From contig JAKVJO010000008.1 in the NCBI GenBank assembly GCA_022486935.1, positions 1-41,225 of the forward strand: 41,225 nucleotides of DNA. The letters are read 5' to 3'. This DNA comes from Solobacterium sp. (GTDB lineage: Bacteria; Bacillota_I; Bacilli_A; Erysipelotrichales; Erysipelotrichaceae). The position numbers and the translations under genes were made by a program. Shown here piece by piece: positions 33,323-41,225 of the stretch. Position 1 is the first letter of the stretch. Each line of letters opens with the position of its first letter. The notes beneath the pieces are model-generated. The model was not told where the DNA came from. It made no database searches and was given only the letters and a program-made list of their open reading frames with translations.

Positions 33323-34808
33323 TGTATTAAATGATCCATGGATACCAGTTGAGTTGTCTGAAGGAACACATAAGGAATTTGGAATTTTGGCGACGTTAAA
33401 GCAAGCTGGGAAAATCAGGCGGATCAATTGCAGCTATCCACTGGAGAACACAGCAATCATACGGCTTCTTACGGCGTTCTTGATGGATGCGTATCAATTG
33501 GAAAATATAAATGACAGAAAAGAGTTGTATAAACAGGGTCATTTTGATGAAGGAATCCTTGATGGATACTCCGATAAATGTATTGCAGAAGGAACATCTT
33601 TTGATTTATTTGATCAGTCAGCTCCATTTATGCAATCAAGATATGATAGTAAATTAGACAGCGATAAAGAAACTGGTGTTTCCGCAATTGTGTTGAAATT
33701 TACCAGTGGGAATAACCATACCCATTTTGATCATCGTACGCAGGCGGAACTGCAACTATCATACGCTGAAGCATTGCGCTCTTTTTTGGCCGAATATACA
33801 TTTTGTCCTGCGGGTGGCGCAGGATATAGTGCTTCTGTAAATGGGATGCCATGTATCCTGTATGTTCCGGAAGATGAGGATCTGTTCAAGCAACTGGTAC
33901 TGTGCATGCTTGCAAAGTCTGAGATCGGAAATATACCTATGAATAATCCGCCGGTTGCGTGGAGAAACAAGAATCCAATTATTCCGGGATCGAAAACAGC
34001 GGAGATGTCTATCTTGGCGGCACTTACTTGGCAGCCACGAAGGATGACTCTGATTCCAGATGAAGATACTCAAACAATCAAGAATGTGTACTTCCAGCGA
34101 GGAGGATTCTTTAAAGAAAATGAGCTTTGGAGAGATCCATTTGCTTCATACAAATTAACCAAAGAAGGAAATTGGAAGGCGACATTTGCAAAAGAGGGAC
34201 GCGATTTGTGGCAGGATGTTGGAACATTGACTGCATCAAGTCCCAACGGTAATAGTAAACCGCCGCTGATTCTTAAACAGATGGGATCAATTAAACCGAA
34301 TGATGCAATTATCAGATCAAATGCAACAGCAATCATTGTGGTCAATAACGCAAAACTTGTATCAATTCAATTTGACGAATTGACAATACCTAAAGTGTTT
34401 ATTGAAAATCAGGAACTGGGCAATTGGCTTAAGTCGGATATTGGCTTGGCGGAAAGAGTGATTGAAAAAATCAGAAGTGACTATTTCAAACCAGATAAGA
34501 AGGAAATACTAGGAAAAGAAGTTTCTACCGAGATTGAAAGAGGATGCTATGAAGAACTGAGAAGAATTCTGTTTACTGAATATCTTCCGAAACTGGCTGA
34601 AGTTAATTTGAAAAGTTTTGACTGGCAACAACCAATGATCAATAAATGGGATGAGATTCTTCGGACTATTGTAAAACATGCTGCGGTCAAAGCAGAATCC
34701 AGAGCGGGAGCAACCACAGAAGATTTAATTAGCATTGTCTGTGCAAGTAATAAATGCAGAAATGACTGTGAAAGTATCATCAAGAAAGGAAGAGATAGCA
34801 ATGGATGA
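33309..34808 (+). CDS. cse1: Cascade large subunit Cse1/CasA
   Basis: 499 residues. The start FDVLNDPWIPVELSEGT is the Cse1 signature. Further conserved text is TFCPAGGAGYSASVNGMPCILYV and ILAALTWQPRRM, and the end is the helical bundle. Cse1 recognises the PAM next to the target and docks Cas3. It begins inside the cas3 3' end, and the cse2 start lies within its last codons, so these genes are translated as a block. Confidence 0.94.
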   Translation: MAHFDVLNDPWIPVELSEGTHKEFGILATLKQAGKIRRINCSYPLENTAIIRLLTAFLMDAYQLENINDRKELYKQGHFDEGILDGYSDKCIAEGTSFDLFDQSAPFMQSRYDSKLDSDKETGVSAIVLKFTSGNNHTHFDHRTQAELQLSYAEALRSFLAEYTFCPAGGAGYSASVNGMPCILYVPEDEDLFKQLVLCMLAKSEIGNIPMNNPPVAWRNKNPIIPGSKTAEMSILAALTWQPRRMTLIPDEDTQTIKNVYFQRGGFFKENELWRDPFASYKLTKEGNWKATFAKEGRDLWQDVGTLTASSPNGNSKPPLILKQMGSIKPNDAIIRSNATAIIVVNNAKLVSIQFDELTIPKVFIENQELGNWLKSDIGLAERVIEKIRSDYFKPDKKEILGKEVSTEIERGCYEELRRILFTEYLPKLAEVNLKSFDWQQPMINKWDEILRTIVKHAAVKAESRAGATTEDLISIVCASNKCRNDCESIIKKGRDSNG

Positions 34809-35292
34809 TCAAGAATTCAAAGTGTCTGAATTAACGAAGGCGGATCGCGCAACATTAAGGAGATGCGTCGGGAGAACGTTGGCAGAGTCACCTAAAGCAA
34901 TCAGCCTATTTTACTCATTAGTACCAAACGGACTTCCAAAATGGAAGGAAGAACGATTCTTCGCGGTTCTCTGTATTGCTGCCTTATGGGATGACGACAG
35001 AAGAGGTACTCCATTTGAATTGTGTATGAAAAGGATGAAAGACACATTTCCTACTATGGATAATCGAATGAAGAGTATTCTAAGTGTCCGATGGTCTGAC
35101 GAAGATGGATTCTTATGCGGGAAACTTGGTTCGTTAGCAAGAATGATGAAGAGTGGGAATTCATTGAAGCCGGATGCTGAGCAGCTATACACAGATTTGG
35201 TATATTGGAATTCAGAGAATCAAAGTGTCCAAAAGAATTGGGCAAGGAAGTATTACACATCCGAAAATAAATCGGAAGAAGGAGAAAACTGA
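34801..35292 (+). CDS. cse2: Cascade small subunit Cse2/CasB
   Basis: 163 residues from ATG 34801, with GGAAGAG upstream; the track start at 34735 is inside cse1. Family features are the helical fold with ADRATLRRCVGRTL, SLFYSLVP, ERFFAVLCIAALW and RMKSILSVRWSDE. Two copies of Cse2 normally line the belly of Cascade and hold the displaced strand. It overlaps cse1 by 8 nt and lies 2 nt before cas7. Confidence 0.92.
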   Translation: MDDQEFKVSELTKADRATLRRCVGRTLAESPKAISLFYSLVPNGLPKWKEERFFAVLCIAALWDDDRRGTPFELCMKRMKDTFPTMDNRMKSILSVRWSDEDGFLCGKLGSLARMMKSGNSLKPDAEQLYTDLVYWNSENQSVQKNWARKYYTSENKSEEGEN

Positions 35293-35294
35293 TC

Positions 35295-36425
35295 ATGCTT
35301 TACGAAATTCACATGCTTAAGAATTATCCGCCGGTTAATCTCAACAGAGATGATACAGGGTCACCAAAAACCTGTTATTTTGGAGGGACTCAGAGAGGCA
35401 GAATTTCCAGCCAGTGTTTAAAACGTTCTTGGAGAACATCTCCTCTATTTGTTGACGAGTTTAAAGAACTGGGGATTCGTACCAGGCATCTTCCTGATCT
35501 GATTGGAGATGAATTTGTAAAACGTGGATTGCCGGATGAAATGATTGAAGAAACAAAATTAATTCTTACTGGATTTGCAAACAAGGATTCCAAAACGAAC
35601 AAAGACAACATCACTTCGCAGATCGTATTCTATTCACCCAATGACATCAAAGAAATTGCCGATGAAATAGAAAAGAAATGGAAGTCTAATCCGGATATCA
35701 AAGACTTCAAAAAAACGAAGGCTAAAGACATTGAAGGAATAATGCAGGATAACAAGATCCGTCCAATCACAATGGATATTGCACTATTTGGAAGAATGGT
35801 CACTTCGAATGCTTTTGAAAATGTTGAATCGGCAACACAGGTTGCTAATGCAATATCTACACACACAGTCAATCAGGAATCTGATTACTACACAGCGATG
35901 GATGATATGCTTCACAACAGCAAATCGGAAGAAGCTGTAACTGCATTGATTGGCGAGACTGATTACAATGCATGTTGTTATTATCACTACATGTCAATCG
36001 ATACCGATCAGTTAAAAGACAATCTCAAAAACTCACCGGATGCCGAAAACATGATTGATGTAGTGCTGCCAACATTGATTGAAGTCATGGCATATACCAA
36101 TCCTTCAGGAAAGCAGAATTCTTTTGCTGGCAATATTCTTCCGGATATGATTTGTGTCGAAGTAAAGGCAAAGAAAATTCCTTGCTCATATGTAAATGCT
36201 TTTGCTGAACCAGTAAGATTTTCAGGCAACAAAGAACTCGTAAAAACCAGCGTCCAGAAGCTGTCCGATGAGATCAATTTGATTGACGAATCTTATGGGC
36301 TTGATATTAAGCACAGAGGATGGTTTGCCCCAAGATTCAATGATATTTCACCGAAGAAGGCAGAAGTCAAAAAGTCACTTAACGAATTGGTTACTTCATG
36401 TAAAGACTGGGCTAAGGAGGAGTAG
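35295..36425 (+). CDS. cas7: Cascade backbone subunit Cas7e/CasC
   Basis: 376 residues. NYPPVNLNRDDTGSPKTCYFGGTQRGRISSQCLKRSWR is the start typical of Cas7e (RAMP-like RRM fold), with ALFGRMV and VESATQVANAISTHTV in the middle. Six copies bind the crRNA spacer along the Cascade spine. Its stop lies 5 nt before cas5. Confidence 0.95.
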   Translation: MLYEIHMLKNYPPVNLNRDDTGSPKTCYFGGTQRGRISSQCLKRSWRTSPLFVDEFKELGIRTRHLPDLIGDEFVKRGLPDEMIEETKLILTGFANKDSKTNKDNITSQIVFYSPNDIKEIADEIEKKWKSNPDIKDFKKTKAKDIEGIMQDNKIRPITMDIALFGRMVTSNAFENVESATQVANAISTHTVNQESDYYTAMDDMLHNSKSEEAVTALIGETDYNACCYYHYMSIDTDQLKDNLKNSPDAENMIDVVLPTLIEVMAYTNPSGKQNSFAGNILPDMICVEVKAKKIPCSYVNAFAEPVRFSGNKELVKTSVQKLSDEINLIDESYGLDIKHRGWFAPRFNDISPKKAEVKKSLNELVTSCKDWAKEE

Positions 36426-36430
36426 TAATT

Positions 36431-37105
36431 ATGCTCTTGCTCCTTATGAGGCTAGAAGGGCCACTGCAAAGTTGGGGAGAACGATCTTCTTGGGATACTA
36501 GAGATACTGCATTGATGCCTACTAAATCTGGTGTTATCGGACTTGCTGCTGGATGCATGGGGTTGGCAAGAGGCGATGAAGGAATAGATAAGCTGTCTCA
36601 AGCTTTGCATATGGCAGTGCGCGCAGACAAGCCTGGAATAGTGATGACAGATTATCAGACTGTTCAGGGAATGCCGTATCTTAACTCCGCTAACGGAAAA
36701 CCAAGAACGGCCAATACAATTGTCTCTCCTCGTGATTATCTTCAGGACGCTTCATTTTTAGTTGCACTATATGGTGATTCAGAAACAATTGAAAATGTGG
36801 CAAAGGGGATCCGCGAGCCAAAGTGGGCTCCATACCTGGGAAGAAAAAATTGTGTTCCTGCAACACCGATAATACCTGTTCTCACAGAGAAATATGGGAC
36901 GGTTGAGAGCGCATTTTCTGAAATTAAATTGTTTCATGGCAAAGAAAGCGGTACCGCAGTCGAAGCAGAAATCGAAGAAACAAATGGTGAATCAGTCCGT
37001 TATGATAATTTAAAATTTGCACTAGATAGACAGTTCTGTACGCGAAATGTGAAAAGGATGATTTTGATTGTGGAAGGAGATAATGATGTATTTAACCTAT
37101 CTTGA
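36431..37105 (+). CDS. cas5: Cascade subunit Cas5e/CasD
   Basis: 224 residues. LLLLMRLEGPLQSWGERSSWDTRDTALMPTKSGVIGL is the classic Cas5e N-terminus. MTDYQTVQGMPYLNS and DASFLVALYGD also fit. It caps the 5' handle of the crRNA. AAGGAGGAG precedes the start. The last 20 bases overlap cas6. Confidence 0.95.
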   Translation: MLLLLMRLEGPLQSWGERSSWDTRDTALMPTKSGVIGLAAGCMGLARGDEGIDKLSQALHMAVRADKPGIVMTDYQTVQGMPYLNSANGKPRTANTIVSPRDYLQDASFLVALYGDSETIENVAKGIREPKWAPYLGRKNCVPATPIIPVLTEKYGTVESAFSEIKLFHGKESGTAVEAEIEETNGESVRYDNLKFALDRQFCTRNVKRMILIVEGDNDVFNLS

Positions 37106-37712
37106 AACAAGCGTTCTGAATCCCAGCGCTAGACAGTGTATAAAGAACTGTCATGACATGCATCGATCGTTAATGAAGGGTTTTCCGCAAGTCGATGATT
37201 CTAATGCCAGAGAAACTGCAAAAGTGCTATATCGAGTAATGATGAATGATTCGATCATCACGATTTACATTCAAAGTGAGGGCAAGCCGGATTTGTCCAA
37301 ATATGAGGTCTTAACTCCGACTGTCTGTAAGACACAGGATATTTCATCGCTCAAAGAGAAACTGATAACAGGAAGTACATGGAAAATCAATTTGTTGGCT
37401 GTGCCAAGTAAAAAAGTTCTGAGAGAAGGTAAAAACAGCAATCGAATCTTTTTAACCAAGGCGGATGATCGTAATGAATGGCTTAAAAGGCAGGGGGAAA
37501 AGGGTGGATGGAAGATTGATTCAATATATGAAAAAAGCGAACAGACATGTTGCGGTTGGAAAACAACTGACAAGTTCAGATTTAATACAATAGAGTTCTC
37601 CGGGATAATTGTTATCGAGAATCAGGAGAAATTTTGGAGAACGTTCCAAACAGGTGTTGGTCCAGAAAAAGCATATGGTTGTGGAATGTTCATAATCACG
37701 AATATTCAATAA
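37086..37712 (+). CDS. cas6: crRNA-processing endonuclease Cas6e/CasE
   Basis: 208 residues. I prefer ATG 37086, which sits 6 nt after AAGGAG; ATG 37083 is too close. NPSARQCIKNCHDMHRSLMKGFP holds the likely catalytic His. The glycine-rich C-terminal loop is GVGPEKAYGCGMF. It cuts at the 3' base of the repeat hairpin (CCCCAT/ATGGGG) and stays bound to the product. It overlaps cas5 and ends 2 nt before cas1. Confidence 0.94.
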   Translation: MYLTYLETSVLNPSARQCIKNCHDMHRSLMKGFPQVDDSNARETAKVLYRVMMNDSIITIYIQSEGKPDLSKYEVLTPTVCKTQDISSLKEKLITGSTWKINLLAVPSKKVLREGKNSNRIFLTKADDRNEWLKRQGEKGGWKIDSIYEKSEQTCCGWKTTDKFRFNTIEFSGIIVIENQEKFWRTFQTGVGPEKAYGCGMFIITNIQ

Positions 37713-37714
37713 TT

Positions 37715-38638
37715 ATGCCAAAAGACCTACATATTCTCCCAAAACTGAGAGACAGTCTGACATTTCTCTATATAGAGCATTGCACAATTGAACAATTAAA
37801 TCTTTCAATAGTAATGATCACAAAGTCTGGACAAACGCCCATTCCTATAGCAGCCATGACCGTACTGATGATTGGCCCTGGTGTCAGCATCACTCATGCG
37901 GCAATTAAAGTGATCAATGATTGTGGATGCATGGCAGTTTGGTGCGGAGAGAACTGCGCACGCTTCTATGCGTTTGGAGCTGGAGAAACGAGAAGCAGTC
38001 GGAACCTGTTGATTCAAGCGTGCTTATGCATGGATAAAACGAAACATCTCGAAGTTGCAAAAAGAATGTACCTGAGAAGATTTCCTGATATGGATTGTGA
38101 AGGAATGAATATTCAGCAACTTCGAGGGTTGGAAGGAATCCGCGTAAGGGAAGCATATAAGCTGGCTTCCAAGAACAGTGGAATTCCCTGGAACGGAAGA
38201 TCGTATAAACAAACTGAATGGGATGCATCTGATCCGGTCAATCGTGCGCTGTCAACTGCTAACGCAATTCTCTATAGTGTCTGCCAGGCAGCTGTAATAT
38301 CACTTGGATACTCAACAGGGCTTGGATTCATTCATACCGGGAAAATGCTTTCATTTATTTACGATGTTGCTGATCTATACAAAGCTGAAACGACAATACC
38401 CGTTGCGTTTTCGGCTGTCAAAAACAATCCCAATGATATTGAGCATCAAGTAAGGAGCGAATGTCGTCAGGCATTCTATTCCAGTAAAATTCTAAAAAGG
38501 ATACCAGAAGATCTGGCTTGGGTATTTGATGTTGACATATCCACAGACGAATTCGATGTTTCCGGTGCAGGCGAACTATGGAATGATCAAGGAGACACAA
38601 TTCAGGGCGGAACAAATTATGGGGTTAATAGTAAATGA
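37715..38638 (+). CDS. cas1: Spacer integrase Cas1e
   Basis: 307 residues from ATG 37715 (MPKDLHILPKLRDSLTFLYIE); the track start at 37634 runs inside cas6. GLEGIRVREAYKLAS carries the first metal-binding Glu, and GLGFIHTGKMLSFIYDVADLYK supplies the His and Asp of the active site. NGRSYKQTEWDASDPVN fits the I-E subtype. With Cas2 it inserts new spacers next to the leader. It has no strong ribosome site and is probably coupled to cas6. Confidence 0.95.
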   Translation: MPKDLHILPKLRDSLTFLYIEHCTIEQLNLSIVMITKSGQTPIPIAAMTVLMIGPGVSITHAAIKVINDCGCMAVWCGENCARFYAFGAGETRSSRNLLIQACLCMDKTKHLEVAKRMYLRRFPDMDCEGMNIQQLRGLEGIRVREAYKLASKNSGIPWNGRSYKQTEWDASDPVNRALSTANAILYSVCQAAVISLGYSTGLGFIHTGKMLSFIYDVADLYKAETTIPVAFSAVKNNPNDIEHQVRSECRQAFYSSKILKRIPEDLAWVFDVDISTDEFDVSGAGELWNDQGDTIQGGTNYGVNSK

Positions 38639-38907
38639 CAATAATTGTGATGGATAATGTTTCGACATCTACAAGAGGCGAATGTACCAAGTATCTGCTG
38701 GAAGTCAAAACCGGAGTATTTGTAGGAAATATCACTAGTGTTGTTCGTGAATTGGTGTGGCAAAAGATTCAACGAAATTGTGCTAATGGAGGCGCGATCT
38801 TGATATATTCCATGGCAAATGAACAGGGCTATGAATTGGAGATGTTTGGAGATCCTCGAAAAAAGGTAATAGACTTAGATGGCATCAAATTGATACAGAC
38901 CGCATAA
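38635..38907 (+). CDS. cas2: Cas2e, structural partner of Cas1
   Basis: 90 residues, overlapping cas1 by 4 nt. TIIVMDNVSTSTRGECTKYLLEVKTGVFVGNIT and ILIYSMANEQGYELEMFGDPR are diagnostic of the type I-E form. Two Cas2 dimerise and hold the pre-spacer between Cas1 pairs. The first CRISPR repeat begins only 19 nt after the stop codon. Confidence 0.95.
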   Translation: MTIIVMDNVSTSTRGECTKYLLEVKTGVFVGNITSVVRELVWQKIQRNCANGGAILIYSMANEQGYELEMFGDPRKKVIDLDGIKLIQTA

Positions 38908-38926
38908 ATATCAACAATACGGAAGT

Positions 38927-40945
38927 GTATGCCCCATGTATATGGGGGTGAACCGTATGCCCCATGTATATGGGGGTGAACCGAAAAGTATGCCCCATGT
39001 ATATGGGGGTGAACCGAACTGAACGGCAGGGAAGTCAAGTTCACTGCCAGTATGCCCCATGTATATGGGGGTGAACCGGTAATGACCATTGTCTCCAGTA
39101 TCGGTCCGGTCGTATGCCCCATGTATATGGGGGTGAACCGTATATTGCTTTCTGACGGAGATCCGGGATTATCGTATGCCCCATGTATATGGGGGTGAAC
39201 CGTTAGTCATCCTGACTGAATATCCCTGACGGATGAGTATGCCCCATGTATATGGGGGTGAACCGCGAAATCATTAAACAGTACGAAATGGATGTTTCGT
39301 ATGCCCCATGTATATGGGGGTGAACCGTCATACGACTATATAAATTTGCCAGTGTTTGCGTATGCCCCATGTATATGGGGGTGAACCGAGCATCATGCAG
39401 GACAGGAAGGTGTGCTACTTCGTATGCCCCATGTATATGGGGGTGAACCGGTAGAGAATGCAATGTTCAAAGCGGCTTGCGGAGTATGCCCCATGTATAT
39501 GGGGGTGAACCGCTGATTGGAGAGAAAAGAAGGCGGCACGGAGAAGTATGCCCCATGTATATGGGGGTGAACCGGTTGCCAACGGCACAATCGGCAAGGT
39601 CATCGAAGACGTATGCCCCATGTATATGGGGGTGAACCGCATCAGGGACCCAGTGATTGCTTCAGGAATAAGTATGCCCCATGTATATGGGGGTGAACCG
39701 GACTATGTTATTGACCATTATGCAGATGGTACGCGTATGCCCCATGTATATGGGGGTGAACCGAAAAATGGTGAGTACCCCCCCGCCAAAAATCGTATGC
39801 CCCATGTATATGGGGGTGAACCGATAACGGGATGTACAAACTGTGGTCGTACATCGTATGCCCCATGTATATGGGGGTGAACCGCGTACGCAGTCATCAA
39901 AGAAGAACTGGAAGAAGTATGCCCCATGTATATGGGGGTGAACCGGTGAACAGACTAGAGGTATGATTCAGGCAGAAATCGTATGCCCCATGTATATGGG
40001 GGTGAACCGTGAATTTGGTCAGATCAGGGCAATGGAAGAGAACGTATGCCCCATGTATATGGGGGTGAACCGTAACCGGCATTGATGCAAGCAAGTTCAT
40101 ACCAGTATGCCCCATGTATATGGGGGTGAACCGATTAGAGAATGGTGAGATTGATCCACCATTATCGTATGCCCCATGTATATGGGGGTGAACCGAGGAG
40201 CATGGAGGATCTATATGCCTCATATCACGTATGCCCCATGTATATGGGGGTGAACCGAATACCAGGAGCCGCATCACTGGGAGGATTGGGAGTATGCCCC
40301 ATGTATATGGGGGTGAACCGACAAGACGGATCCACGATCATCTGATACGTCTCGTATGCCCCATGTATATGGGGGTGAACCGCATATCTGCGCTAGATTA
40401 TTTCGCTTGGTATCAGTATGCCCCATGTATATGGGGGTGAACCGGCGAAGCCGTACTGGCTGAACTCAGACGGATCCGTATGCCCCATGTATATGGGGGT
40501 GAACCGTAAACTCCGTCATGCTGACAGAGTTCAGTTGAGCGTATGCCCCATGTATATGGGGTTGAACCGATCATCTAAATCAGTGTCGTTTCCATTCTGC
40601 TGCGTATGCCCCATGTATATGGGGGTGAACCGAACAGCCAAACATGTGTATTCAGAACTAAAGATGTATGCCCCATGTATATGGGGGTGAACCGTGGACA
40701 GCATTAATCGCTTTACCGGCATGCGCGTATGCCCCATGTATATGGGGGTGAACCGATCATGTCTGCATACGCAGAACAGCATCATAAAGTATGCCCCATG
40801 TATATGGGGGGGGTGAACCGCATCTTCAGAAAGAAGATGCTTGCATGAGCAACGTATGCCTCATGTATATGGGGGTGAACCGAGGCACGCAAGGAAGTAA
40901 TCGACGCGGACCAGCGTATGCCCCATGTATATGGGGGGTGAACCG
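38927..40945 (+). CRISPR. Type I-E CRISPR array, 34 repeats
   Basis: The 29-nt repeat begins GTATGCCCC and ends GTGAACCG, with a CCCCAT/ATGGGG stem and GTAT loop, as expected for Cas6e. I count 34 repeats from 38927 to 40945. There are 31 true spacers of 31-36 nt, mostly 33. Repeats 1 and 2 share one G with no spacer, and repeats 2 and 3 are separated by only AAAA. Repeats 28 and 32-34 are variant: G to T in 28, three extra G in 32, C to T in 33, one extra G in 34. Variation at the right end marks it as the trailer; the array reads in the same direction as the cas genes. Confidence 0.98.
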
Positions 40946-41137
40946 AGTTGAAATGACCATACGGACAATATGACTGGAGCATGCTGGCATGTATAAAACC
41001 GATGGATCTGATGTTGTGGTAGATCAGTTATATCTGAAATTATTGTTCGCTTAATGTTAGGTGTTGATAGATGGGTATTTAGTCGTATGCGGATTGGTAA
41101 GGTTGAACGATATATTTGAAAATAAAAGGCCCCAATG
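40946..41137. other. Trailer side of the array
   Basis: About 190 bp with no credible gene. One open stretch, from 41012 to TGA 41119, encodes about 35 codons (ending RMRIGKVERYI). It has no start with a ribosome site and could be a gene remnant. Confidence 0.4.
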
Positions 41138-41225
41138 TGAAGTGGTCCCAAAGTCAAGGACAGATTCCTGACAGTAGAGAGGCAGTAGAGTAAAACAGAT
41201 GACAGTGCTCTGGATTGAGTCATTC
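41138..41225 (+). mobile_element. Possible left end of an IS3/IS150-type insertion sequence (partial)
   Basis: TGAAGTGGTCCCAAAGTCAA followed by GGACAG resembles the TG-starting terminal inverted repeats of IS150-group elements (TGAACTG-x-CCC...GGACA pattern, from memory). No transposase is within the window, as expected if the element runs on to the right. Confidence 0.35.

Noticed and set aside
38829-40985. Many ORFs on both strands across the array (repeating MPHVYGGEP, VHPHIHGAY, FTPIYMGHT)
   Set aside because: They are translations of the CRISPR repeat in different frames; no ribosome sites, and the spacers break any real protein pattern.
41012-41119. 35-codon open frame after the array
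   Set aside because: No start with a ribosome site and no recognisable domain; at most a remnant.

Overview
The window reads as a chromosomal segment of a low-to-mid GC Gram-positive bacterium (Bacillota). The supporting signs are strong GGAGG-type ribosome sites, lipoproteins with LxGC lipoboxes, a MutL that carries its own endonuclease motif (so no MutH is needed), a Y-family polymerase paired with a YolD-like protein, and GH25 and Bax-inhibitor-type membrane proteins. An Erysipelotrichia-like host is my best guess, but this is inference from general appearance, not from a search.

Layout. 1-591: end of the ATP synthase operon (atpD tail, atpC, terminator). 635-9539: accessory housekeeping genes: a DUF4143 ATPase, a DeoR regulator with a short HUMPS-like protein, a DUF4349 lipoprotein, a small membrane protein with its HTH regulator behind a two-operator promoter, a type-2 glycerate kinase, an MFS transporter and two unrelated lipoproteins. 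9778-12000: a HAD protein, an anchored GH25 lysozyme and a YigZ/IMPACT protein. 12089-17303: mutL-miaA-tcdA-zinc-ribbon protein as an overlapping operon, then a Bax-inhibitor-1 protein. 17424-19255: a three-gene unit (unknown, CpXC, ElaA-like acetyltransferase). 19263-24533: an AAA ATPase behind two matching inverted repeats, the Y-family polymerase/YolD pair, a secreted protein of unknown function and an AAA/DUF234 ATPase with a substituted Walker B residue. 24611-30069: mutS and uvrA. Genes for mismatch repair, translesion synthesis and nucleotide excision repair therefore lie within 18 kb.

30070-41225: the accessory end. After uvrA comes a 0.7-kb gene-free stretch holding four 32-bp tandem repeats and a decayed second copy of the uvrA 3' end with its terminator. 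Then comes a complete type I-E CRISPR-Cas operon (cas3, cse1, cse2, cas7, cas5, cas6, cas1, cas2) and a 34-repeat array. Its genes look more AT-rich than the flanking ones, which suggests acquisition downstream of uvrA. At the cas2 end, where the leader should be, only 19 nt separate cas2 from the first repeat. The first three repeats there are fused with 0 and 4 nt between them instead of spacers. The far end carries mutated repeats, as expected of a trailer. The last ~90 bp look like the end of an IS3/IS150-type insertion sequence running out of the window.

The most notable items are the spacer-less repeats with a missing leader, the duplicated uvrA tail with the tandem repeats, the twin operators before the AAA ATPase, and probable leaderless or Shine-Dalgarno-less starts at mutS, the GH25 gene and the secreted-protein gene. 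I did not find a convincing wholly new multi-gene system.
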